From Paenibacillus cymbidii (lineage in GTDB: Bacteria > Bacillota > Bacilli > Paenibacillales > NBRC-103111), in the NCBI RefSeq assembly GCF_004764705.1, contig NZ_SHLX01000012.1, positions 1-64,000 of the forward strand: a stretch of 64,000 bases of DNA, written 5' to 3'. Positions 26,434 through 33,443 of this stretch are shown here, in pieces; position 1 is the first letter of the stretch, and the number at the start of each line of letters is the position of its first letter. Made by a program: the position numbers and the translations under genes. The notes below the pieces were generated by a model, which saw only the letters and a list, made by a program, of their open reading frames with translations, made no database searches and had not been told where the DNA came from.

Positions 26434-27357
26434 ATGCGGAAACAATGGCCGTTTCGCATCGGCATTCATCCGATCAATTGGGTCGGCGAAGATGTCGCCG
26501 AGCATGGCGACGATTGCGAGTATACGACAATATTGGCCGAAATCCGGGCGCTTGGGCTGCATGGAACGGAGGTGGGCCGCAAGTTTCCGCGCGACCCGGG
26601 CACGCTGAAGCGCGAATTGGCCGCCCATGGGATCGAGCTCGTTTCGCAGTGGAAATCGGTGCTGTTCACCGACCCGCCGCGGCGCGCCGGGGAATTGGAC
26701 GCTTACCGGGCGCATGCCGCCTTCCTGCGGGAAATGGGCTGCGCCGTCATCAGCACGGCGGAAATCGGCGGCTCGCTGCACTGGGACCCGCGCCGGACGC
26801 CGCATGAATCGGCTGTCGCCCGCCTGGACGACGACGGCTGGCGGCATCTGGCCGAAGGGCTCAACCAGGCCGGCGCGATCGCCCGCGAGTTCGGCTTGCG
26901 GCTTGCTTATCATCACCATGGCGGGACGGTCGTGGAGCAGCCGGACGAAATCGACCGGCTGCTGCAAGCGACCGATCCGGAGCTGGTCGGCCTGCTGTTC
27001 GATACCGGCCACGCGCATTATGCCGGGGGCGATCCGCTGGCGCTGCTGCGCAAGCATTACGACCGGATCGCGTACGTCCATCTGAAGGACGTGCGCGGCG
27101 AAGTGCTGCGGCACGCGCGCGCAGAAGGCGCCGATTTTGTCTCTTGCATCCGCAGGGGCGTGTTTACCGTGCCGGGCGACGGCAGCATCGATTTTGCCCC
27201 GATCGTGCGGGAACTGGTCGATCGCGGCTACGTCGGCTGGGCGATGATCGAAGGCGAGCAGGATCCGGCGGATCATCCCGCTTATGTTTACGCCAAGCGC
27301 TCGCTCGCTTATTTGGCGGGCATCGCCGATTCATACGAGAGAGGCGGAACACGATGA
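26434..27357 (+). CDS. iolE: myo-Inosose-2 dehydratase
   Basis: The 307-residue TIM-barrel enzyme dehydrates scyllo-inosose to the diketo compound that IolD hydrolyses. Characteristic stretches are IGIHPINWVGEDV at the N-terminus, LAYHHHGGTVVE, LLFDTGHAHYAGGD and YVHLKDVR, which supply the metal-binding acids and histidines of the family. AAGGAG precedes the ATG by seven bases. The stop codon overlaps the iolC start as ATGA, so the two are translationally coupled. Confidence 0.94.
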   Translation: MRKQWPFRIGIHPINWVGEDVAEHGDDCEYTTILAEIRALGLHGTEVGRKFPRDPGTLKRELAAHGIELVSQWKSVLFTDPPRRAGELDAYRAHAAFLREMGCAVISTAEIGGSLHWDPRRTPHESAVARLDDDGWRHLAEGLNQAGAIAREFGLRLAYHHHGGTVVEQPDEIDRLLQATDPELVGLLFDTGHAHYAGGDPLALLRKHYDRIAYVHLKDVRGEVLRHARAEGADFVSCIRRGVFTVPGDGSIDFAPIVRELVDRGYVGWAMIEGEQDPADHPAYVYAKRSLAYLAGIADSYERGGTR

Positions 27358-28367
27358 ACGGACTTTCTTTTGCCAGCGGCCGGACGCTCGATTTTGTCGC
27401 GATCGGACGGCTCTGCATCGATTTGAACGCTAATGAAATCAACCGTCCGATGGAAGAAACGATGACGTTTACCAAATACGTCGGCGGTTCGCCGGCCAAC
27501 ATCTGCATCGGCATGGCGCGGCTTGGCATGAAGTGCGGGTTTATCGGCAAAATCGCGGACGACCAAATGGGTCGGTTTATCGCCGCCTATTTGCAGCGAA
27601 ACGGCATTGATGGCTCGAATGTGGTCACGGATCGCACCGGCGCCGTGACGGGGCTCGCTTTTACGGAAATCAAAAGCAAGGCCGACTGCAGTATATTAAT
27701 GTACCGCGACAATGCCGCCGACCTGCTGCTTGCGCCCGAGGAAGTGCGGGAAAGCGTCATCGCGGACGCCAGGCTGCTCCTCATCTCCGGAACGGCGCTC
27801 GCGCAAAGTCCGTCCCGCGAGGCGGTGTTCGTCGCGCTCGATTACGCCCGGCGGCACGGAACGACGATCGCCTTCGATCTCGATTACCGTCCGTACACGT
27901 GGCGGTCGGCAGCGGAGACGGCTGTGTATTACCAGTTGGCGGCGGCGTACTGCGATATCGTGATCGGCACTCGCGAGGAATTCGATCTTATGGAGCGGTT
28001 CGAGTCCGGGGCGATGAACGGCGATGCGGCAACGGCGGCCAAATGGTTCGGGCATCGCGCCTCCGTTGTCGTCATCAAGCACGGCAAGGACGGCTCGATC
28101 GCCTATACGCGAGACGGCGAACAGCATACGGCCGCCGTGTTCCCCGCCACGATCGTCAAGACGTTCGGCGCGGGCGACGCCTATGCGGCCGGCATGTTGT
28201 ACGGACTGATGAACGGCCGCTCGCTGCCTGCCAGCATGAGCTTCGGCAGCGCGGCGGCTTCCATCGTCATTTCCAGCCACAGCTGCTCGGATGCGATGCC
28301 GACCGCCGAGCAGGTGGAGTCCTTTATCCGCGCGTGCGGCGGCGGCAGCCAAGGAGGAACGGGATGA
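27354..28367 (+). CDS. iolC: 5-Dehydro-2-deoxygluconokinase
   Basis: The 337-residue PfkB-family sugar kinase phosphorylates 2-deoxy-5-keto-gluconate, the step after IolB. The N-terminal FVAIGRLCIDLN, the YVGGSPANICIG substrate motif, FDLDYRPYTW, and the C-terminal FGAGDAYAAGM (catalytic Asp) are all present. It overlaps iolE by four bases upstream and iolG by four bases downstream. Length and motifs are standard for the family. Confidence 0.94.
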   Translation: MNGLSFASGRTLDFVAIGRLCIDLNANEINRPMEETMTFTKYVGGSPANICIGMARLGMKCGFIGKIADDQMGRFIAAYLQRNGIDGSNVVTDRTGAVTGLAFTEIKSKADCSILMYRDNAADLLLAPEEVRESVIADARLLLISGTALAQSPSREAVFVALDYARRHGTTIAFDLDYRPYTWRSAAETAVYYQLAAAYCDIVIGTREEFDLMERFESGAMNGDAATAAKWFGHRASVVVIKHGKDGSIAYTRDGEQHTAAVFPATIVKTFGAGDAYAAGMLYGLMNGRSLPASMSFGSAAASIVISSHSCSDAMPTAEQVESFIRACGGGSQGGTG

Positions 28368-29431
28368 CCCGCTTGCGTATAGGCATCATCGGCGCCGGCC
28401 GAATCGGAAGGCTGCATGCCGACAATCTTTTGCTGCATCCGGACGCCGAAGTGGCGGCAATCGCCGATCCGCAAGCCGGGCCGGCGCTGCGCGAATGGGC
28501 GGCGGCCCGCTCGATTCCGCGCGTGGACGCCGATGCCGGCAGCATACTGAACGATCGTTTGATCGACGCCGTTTTCATCTGCTCGCCGACGGAAACCCAC
28601 GTTCCGTTGATCGTGGAAGCGGCTCGCGCCGGCAAGCATGTATTTTGCGAAAAGCCGGTCAGCCTGGACTTCCGGCTCACCCGGTTTGCGCTGCAGGCGG
28701 CGGAACGGGCCGGCATCATGCTGCAGGTCGGCTTCAACCGCCGCTTCGACCGCAGCTTCCGGCGCGTGAAACAATGGGCGGAGGAAGGGGCGGCGGGCGA
28801 GCTCCATTTGCTGCGCGTCACCTCCCGCGATCCGGAGCCTCCGCCCGAGGCGTACATCGCAATGTCCGGCGGCTTGTTCCTCGATATGGCCATTCACGAC
28901 TTCGACATGGCGCGGTATTTGTGCGGCAGCGACATCGTCGAGGTATACGCGCGAGGCGTCGTGCGGATCGATCCCGTCTTCGCCCGGTACGGCGATGTGG
29001 ATACGGCCGTTACGACGCTGGTTTTCGCGAACGGCGCGCTAGGCGTTATCGACAATAGCCGCAAAGCCGTTTACGGTTACGATCAGCGGGTGGAGCTGTT
29101 CGGCTCCGGCGGCAGCATCGCCGCAGACAACGAGTATGCGACTACGGCGATGCTGCATGCCGCGGACGGCGTGCACCGCGACAAGCCGCCGCACTTTTTC
29201 CTCGAGCGCTACAGCGCGGCCTATCGGGAGGAATCGGCTTCGTTCGTACGCAGCGTCATGCGCGGAGAGCCGGTCGCCGTAACGGGCCGCGACGCGCTGC
29301 AGGCGGAGCTTGCCGCCTGGGCGGCAAGGCAGTCGTCCGTTGCCGGACGCCCGGTGCGGCTCGCGGAATCGGAAGCGGAAGCCGCCGAGGCGGCCGAACC
29401 AACGATTGGAGGCGGCTCGCATGAAAACTGA
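28364..29431 (+). CDS. iolG: Inositol 2-dehydrogenase (Gfo/Idh/MocA)
   Basis: The 355-residue NAD-dependent enzyme oxidises myo-inositol to scyllo-inosose, the first step of the pathway. It has the Rossmann motif GIIGAGRIGRLHAD, the catalytic Lys in FCEKPVSLD, and DMAIHDFDMARYL, whose Asp and His match the catalytic dyad of known inositol dehydrogenases. AAGGAGG lies seven bases before the ATG. The last about 20 residues are Glu/Ala-rich and overlap the start of iolB by 11 bases. Activity on a related inositol or sugar cannot be excluded. Confidence 0.88.
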   Translation: MTRLRIGIIGAGRIGRLHADNLLLHPDAEVAAIADPQAGPALREWAAARSIPRVDADAGSILNDRLIDAVFICSPTETHVPLIVEAARAGKHVFCEKPVSLDFRLTRFALQAAERAGIMLQVGFNRRFDRSFRRVKQWAEEGAAGELHLLRVTSRDPEPPPEAYIAMSGGLFLDMAIHDFDMARYLCGSDIVEVYARGVVRIDPVFARYGDVDTAVTTLVFANGALGVIDNSRKAVYGYDQRVELFGSGGSIAADNEYATTAMLHAADGVHRDKPPHFFLERYSAAYREESASFVRSVMRGEPVAVTGRDALQAELAAWAARQSSVAGRPVRLAESEAEAAEAAEPTIGGGSHEN

Positions 29432-30245
29432 TTCCCTGATCGCGCCGCTGCCGGCTCCCGGTCCCCGCGGAGAACGGCTCGTCATCACGCCGGAGCGGGC
29501 GGGGTGGCAATATGTCGGATTCGCCGCATACGAGCTGGAGCCGGGTCAGACGTTCGCCGCAGGAGAGGACAATAACGAGCAGTGCGTGGTGCTGCTCGGC
29601 GGCTTGGCGCAAGTGACGACGGACCGGGAGCGATGGCCCGAGGTGGGCAAGCGGCAACATGTGTTCGAGCGTATACCGCCTTGCGCGGTGTATGTGCCGG
29701 CAGGCGAACGAGCCGAGCTGACGGCGCTGACGAAGCTGGAGCTTGCGGTTTGTTCGGCCCCCGGCAAGACGCCTGGCGAAGTCCGCGTCATCACGCCCGA
29801 ACAAGTGGGGGTGGAGACGAGGGGAAGCGGGTCCATGGAGCGCACCGTGCACCATATATTGCCGGAGACGGCGGCCGCCGACAGCTTGCTTGTCGTCGAA
29901 GTGTTTACGCCGGGCGGGCACTGGTCGAGTTATCCTCCGCACAAGCATGATCGCGACCGGCTGCCGGACGAGTCCGCGCTGGAGGAGACGTATTATTACC
30001 GCATTCGTCCGGAGCGGGGATTTGCGCTGCAGCGCGTTTACGGCGGCGAAGGCGACGATACGTTCGACGAGTCGCTGGCGGTGCGGAACGGCGAGGCGAC
30101 GCTTGTGCCGCGCGGCTATCACACCGTAGCGGCGCCGCCCGGCTACGAGGCGTATTATTTGAACGTCATGGCGGGCCCGGTCCGGACGTGGCGCATTTGC
30201 AACGATCCCGACCACGAATGGCTGGTCAAGCCGCGGACGACGTGA
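29421..30245 (+). CDS. iolB: 5-Deoxy-glucuronate isomerase
   Basis: The 274-residue bicupin isomerase converts 5-deoxy-glucuronate to 2-deoxy-5-keto-gluconate. The metal-binding cupin is visible as YPPHKHDRD, then EETYYYR, and later RGYHTVAAPPGYEAYYLNVMAG. GGAGGC precedes the ATG, which lies inside the end of iolG. It is the last recognised gene of the inositol pathway here. The downstream aldolase (iolJ) and semialdehyde dehydrogenase (iolA) are absent from the window, so degradation must be completed by genes elsewhere. Confidence 0.94.
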   Translation: MKTDSLIAPLPAPGPRGERLVITPERAGWQYVGFAAYELEPGQTFAAGEDNNEQCVVLLGGLAQVTTDRERWPEVGKRQHVFERIPPCAVYVPAGERAELTALTKLELAVCSAPGKTPGEVRVITPEQVGVETRGSGSMERTVHHILPETAAADSLLVVEVFTPGGHWSSYPPHKHDRDRLPDESALEETYYYRIRPERGFALQRVYGGEGDDTFDESLAVRNGEATLVPRGYHTVAAPPGYEAYYLNVMAGPVRTWRICNDPDHEWLVKPRTT

Positions 30246-30260
30246 CAAGGAGGAATTGGC

Positions 30261-30902
30261 ATGGTACGAACCGTATGGCTGCTCCGGCACGGCATGCGGC
30301 AAGATTTTGAAGATCCGGATTGGCCCCGGTCGGCGCCGCGCCCTCACGATCCGCCGCTCACCCCGAGCGGCTTGCAGATGGCGGCGGAAACGGCGGCACG
30401 GCTCGGGAACGAGCCGATTGATCATGTGTTCGCTTCCCCGTACTTGCGGACGCTGCAGACGGCGGCAGTCATCGCCGACAGGCGGGGACTGCGCGTCAAT
30501 GCGGAGCCCGGATTCGGCGAATGGTTGAATCCGCTGTGGTTTCCCGCCATGCCGGACATCGTGACGCCGGAGGAAGCGTCGGCCTTGTTCCCTTGCCTGG
30601 ATCGGGACTATGCGCCGTACGCCGACCCGGCGTACCCGGAGAAGAACGAAGCGGTCGACATGCACGTGCGGGTCGAGCGCGCCTTGAGAGGCGTCCTGCG
30701 GGATTATTCGGGCGCCGTCCTGATTGTCGGCCATGGCTCGACGGTTCGGCAAGCGGCCCGAACGCTCGGCGATCCGTCCGCGGGCATCGAGCTCGGTCTG
30801 TGCGCCCTGAATCGTTTCGACCGGAACGACGACGGCTGGCGGCTGACGCTTGCGAGCGTCGACCATCTCACGATTACCGAGCAGTGGCTGCGGTTTCAAT
30901 AA
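30261..30902 (+). CDS. Histidine phosphatase family protein
   Basis: The 213-residue phosphoglycerate-mutase-like phosphatase has the catalytic RHG triad at residues 9-11 (WLLRHGMR), FASPYLRTLQTA with the conserved Arg, and VGHGSTVR with the second catalytic His. Cytoplasmic members hydrolyse small phosphate esters or act as mutases. Position 15 bases behind iolB, with an AAGGAGG site, suggests co-transcription and perhaps dephosphorylation of an inositol phosphate or of 2-deoxy-5-keto-gluconate phosphate. That role is inference. Confidence 0.85.
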   Translation: MVRTVWLLRHGMRQDFEDPDWPRSAPRPHDPPLTPSGLQMAAETAARLGNEPIDHVFASPYLRTLQTAAVIADRRGLRVNAEPGFGEWLNPLWFPAMPDIVTPEEASALFPCLDRDYAPYADPAYPEKNEAVDMHVRVERALRGVLRDYSGAVLIVGHGSTVRQAARTLGDPSAGIELGLCALNRFDRNDDGWRLTLASVDHLTITEQWLRFQ

Positions 30903-30963
30903 CGGGAATTCGTGCGTTCCGGCGCATCGCATGCCGGCGCAACAAGGAGTGAGGAGGCTGAAC

Positions 30964-31908
30964 ATGGGCGACTTGGACGATCAAAGAAACTTGCTTGTAC
31001 TGGGCGGCTTGCTGCTTTCCGAGCGGTTGAACGCGTATTTCAACGAACGCGGAGAGCAGCTTTCGGCGGACGAACGGCTGCTTCGCGGCACGCGGCTGGA
31101 AGGTTTGCTGCGCCTGCTTCTGCAGGTTGACCCGGCGAATCGGCAGCTGCTGCGCGTGCTTGGGGAATATTTCCACAAACAGGGGGACTTGCGCGCCGCC
31201 GGGCCGTTCTACGAGGAGCTGCTGCGGCTCGATCCGCCGCGGCAGCCGGACAAGGAAACGGCGGAACGAATCCGCCGGTTTGCTCCCGTCCTGTACGTTC
31301 ACCGAAGCGAGCCGTTTCCGCTGCGCGACTGCGTGGCGATTGCCCATCCCGAGCGGCCGATCATCACGTACCGGTTGTTCTGGGAGGACGATTGGGATTT
31401 TCCCGACGATTATGCGCCTTGCGATCATGAAGTCATCTGGGTCGAATACGATCCGGGCAGCGGCCGCCTGACCCGCGTATACACTTATTTTCACGGCATA
31501 TTGCTCAGCACGGAGGAAGCCGTCTTTGAAGCGAACGCACACGGCGGCCGTCCCCAGGTGTGGGTGCAATGGGGCAAACACGGCTCGATGCTGACCGGCG
31601 CGGAGAAGAAGCGGTATGCCTGGAAATCCGAGTCCGCTCTGCCCGGCATCGATATCATGCGCATCATGTACGAGGAGACGCGGCGCGGCGGACGTCTGGC
31701 CGATCATCCGATCAAGAAGGGGTGGGCGCCGCCGTTCGAGGGCAGCTTCGACAGCTATATGACGTTCGACCGAGCGATCGACACGCGCGAGTATATCGGC
31801 CGGCACAACCGGCAGCATGTGACGCCGTGGGTGAACGCGCTGCTCGTGCAGCAGGTGCTGACGTACTATTATACGCCCAAAAACGAATGGCCCGAGCCGC
31901 TCGCCTGA
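30964..31908 (+). CDS. Uncharacterised protein: TPR-like N-terminus, Vps62-like domain
   Basis: This is a 314-residue protein of unknown function. Residues about 1-95 form a TPR-like helical array (LLRVLGEYFHKQGDLRAAGP). Residues about 100-230 are beta-rich, with RFAPVLYVHRSEPF, a CDHEVIWVEYD motif and GRPQVWVQWGKHG. This pattern recalls Vps62/DUF946 or NPP1-like domains, in which a His-Asp/Trp-Glu cluster binds metal. I have only motif resemblance, not a match. GAGGAGG precedes the ATG; the preceding in-frame codons overlap the phosphatase gene and are ignored. Its place in the iol transcript, between a phosphatase and RidA, suggests an accessory role in inositol metabolism. Confidence 0.6.
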   Translation: MGDLDDQRNLLVLGGLLLSERLNAYFNERGEQLSADERLLRGTRLEGLLRLLLQVDPANRQLLRVLGEYFHKQGDLRAAGPFYEELLRLDPPRQPDKETAERIRRFAPVLYVHRSEPFPLRDCVAIAHPERPIITYRLFWEDDWDFPDDYAPCDHEVIWVEYDPGSGRLTRVYTYFHGILLSTEEAVFEANAHGGRPQVWVQWGKHGSMLTGAEKKRYAWKSESALPGIDIMRIMYEETRRGGRLADHPIKKGWAPPFEGSFDSYMTFDRAIDTREYIGRHNRQHVTPWVNALLVQQVLTYYYTPKNEWPEPLA

Positions 31909-31959
31909 CGAACGGGCGCTTGCTGCCGGAAATAGGAACAATTAAATCGAGGGGAGGGG

Positions 31960-32355
31960 ATGGCGCAGGTGAAACGGGAAATTGCGACGAACGGCGCGCC
32001 GCGCAACACGGGGCCTTATTCGCAAGGGCTGGCGATGAACGGATTCCTGTTCGTATCCGGGCAAGGAGCGATCGATCCGGCGACTTCGGAGATCGTCCCC
32101 GGCACGATTGAGGAACAAACGCGGCTGACGATGGACAATATTCGCTCCATTCTGGCGGCCGGCGGGTGCTCGATGGACGATATTGCGAAGGTAACCGTTT
32201 ATTTGGCCGACATGGCCGACTTCGAGCGGTTCAACGCCGTGTATCGCACGTATTTTACCGCGCCGCTGCCGGCCCGTTCGTGCGTGGCGGCGGGGCTGGA
32301 CGGCATCCTGGTGGAGATCGACGCCATCGCCGCGATCCCGGTCAAGGAGGGCTGA
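31960..32355 (+). CDS. RidA family enamine/imine deaminase
   Basis: The 131-residue RidA/YjgF/UK114 protein has the characteristic GPYSQGL start, FVSGQGAIDP, VTVYLADMADFERFNAVY, and PARSCVAA with the conserved Arg, followed by the VEIDAIAAI strand. RidA proteins hydrolyse reactive 2-aminoacrylate-type imines and form trimers. GGGGAGGGG abuts the ATG; a GTG three codons later has better spacing and could be the true start. It is the final gene before a convergent terminator. Confidence 0.88.
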   Translation: MAQVKREIATNGAPRNTGPYSQGLAMNGFLFVSGQGAIDPATSEIVPGTIEEQTRLTMDNIRSILAAGGCSMDDIAKVTVYLADMADFERFNAVYRTYFTAPLPARSCVAAGLDGILVEIDAIAAIPVKEG

Positions 32356-32373
32356 ACGGCGCCGATGACGGAA

Positions 32374-32405
32374 GAAGCGGACTCCCGAAGACGGGGGTCC
32401 GCTTC
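32374..32405. terminator. Bidirectional hairpin between convergent genes
   Basis: GAAGCGGAC...GTCCGCTTC forms a 14-bp stem closed by an AAGA loop. It lies between the RidA gene (plus) and an AraC gene (minus), and its right arm reaches the AraC stop codon. U-tracts are poor on both sides, so termination may be partial. Confidence 0.7.
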
Positions 32406-33285
32406 ACTCATATTTGCGGCGTTTGCGGAATTGCCCCGGCGAAAGGCCGACATGCTTCTTGAACGAGTAGCTGAAATACGGGGTGTCGTCATACCCGCAG
32501 GCAAGTGCGATTTCGGCGATCGGCAGATCGGTTCGGCTCAATTTTTCCTTGGCCGCTTCCAGCCGTTTGCGCGCGACGTATTGCTGGGGAGACTCGCCCA
32601 TCGTCCGTTTGAACAGCTTCTGGAAATAGGCCGGACTTCTGCCGGCGATTCGCGCCAGATGCGCAAGGTCGAGCTTCTCCTGCAGGTGGACGTCGATATA
32701 GCCGCATATCCGTTTCAGCTCCGCATAGTGGGCCGAGGAAGGAATGACGGTGTCGCTTCCAGTAACGGCAAGATCGGCGTATAGCTGGTACAAAATTTGC
32801 AGCATGTACGCCCGCAGCAGCACCCCCGCATGCGGGTCCGAGCCGGCAAAAGCGGCATGCACCCGGCTGAAGAGCGACTCGTACTTCTCATACGACCCGG
32901 GCCGGCAAATGACGGGAATCGCATCGAGCAGCCCGTTCGCGTATTGCGGCTGCACCGGTCTGTCGTCCAACAAGTAGTAGCTGTTCGGATCCCGACCCGC
33001 CGTCCCCAGCATATCGAAACAGATCAAATAACACGTGTAAGGCAACACGCCTTGCGACGCCATCCCCGGCCGTTTGAAGATGACATCGCCTTTGTTCACC
33101 TCGTACGTCTCGTGGTCGATCACCATTTTGCCGCCGCGGCTGTCCGTAAACAGCTCCAGTTCATAGTCCGCAACGAGCCGGTAGGTGTAGCGAGTGCCTG
33201 CCGGCAGCTTCATGCCTTCTGTCTGGTGAAGACAGGCGAGCACGGTCGGCGAAAGCTGCCGGTCTTCGATCCGTTTCAAGGCCAT
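32404..33285 (-). CDS. AraC-family transcriptional regulator
   Basis: The 293-residue regulator has an N-terminal ligand-binding half with a cupin-like VNKGDVIFKRPGM strand at about 65-90. The C-terminal AraC domain at about 190-293 has two helix-turn-helix units (HLARIAGRSPAYFQKLFK; ALACGYDDTPYFSYSFKK). The start is the ATG with AAGGCGG eight bases upstream; a TTG twelve codons earlier lacks a site. It is transcribed divergently from the GH52-like gene and is the obvious candidate to control it. Confidence 0.88.
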   Translation of the reverse strand: MALKRIEDRQLSPTVLACLHQTEGMKLPAGTRYTYRLVADYELELFTDSRGGKMVIDHETYEVNKGDVIFKRPGMASQGVLPYTCYLICFDMLGTAGRDPNSYYLLDDRPVQPQYANGLLDAIPVICRPGSYEKYESLFSRVHAAFAGSDPHAGVLLRAYMLQILYQLYADLAVTGSDTVIPSSAHYAELKRICGYIDVHLQEKLDLAHLARIAGRSPAYFQKLFKRTMGESPQQYVARKRLEAAKEKLSRTDLPIAEIALACGYDDTPYFSYSFKKHVGLSPGQFRKRRKYE

Positions 33286-33384
33286 GGGAACAACCGCCTT
33301 ATCCTGGGGAGATGGTAACAACCATTATCGCATGATTTTGAAAAAAAGTCGCGATATTGCATGGTTCGGCTTGCGAAATGGGCA

Positions 33385-33390
33385 TACAAT
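33385..33390 (+). promoter_or_regulatory. Possible -10 box for the GH52-like gene
   Basis: TACAAT lies 54 bases before the start codon in the divergent region. The -35 position reads TGGTTC, a poor match, which would fit activation by the divergent AraC regulator. Confidence 0.35.
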
Positions 33391-33443
33391 GGTGCTGGAT
33401 ATCGAAAGTTTTCCATTGAACCAATGGGAGGAGCATAAAACAC

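Noticed and set aside
24964..27357. A 797-codon plus-strand frame starting inside iolD
   Set aside because: Only its last part is real (iolE); the upstream portion is an off-frame reading of iolD.
28364..29431. Calling every Gfo/Idh/MocA gene in the window an inositol dehydrogenase
   Set aside because: Only this one has both iol context and the DMAIHDFDMARYL catalytic loop; those at 4420, 12627 and 42500 differ in the loop or context.
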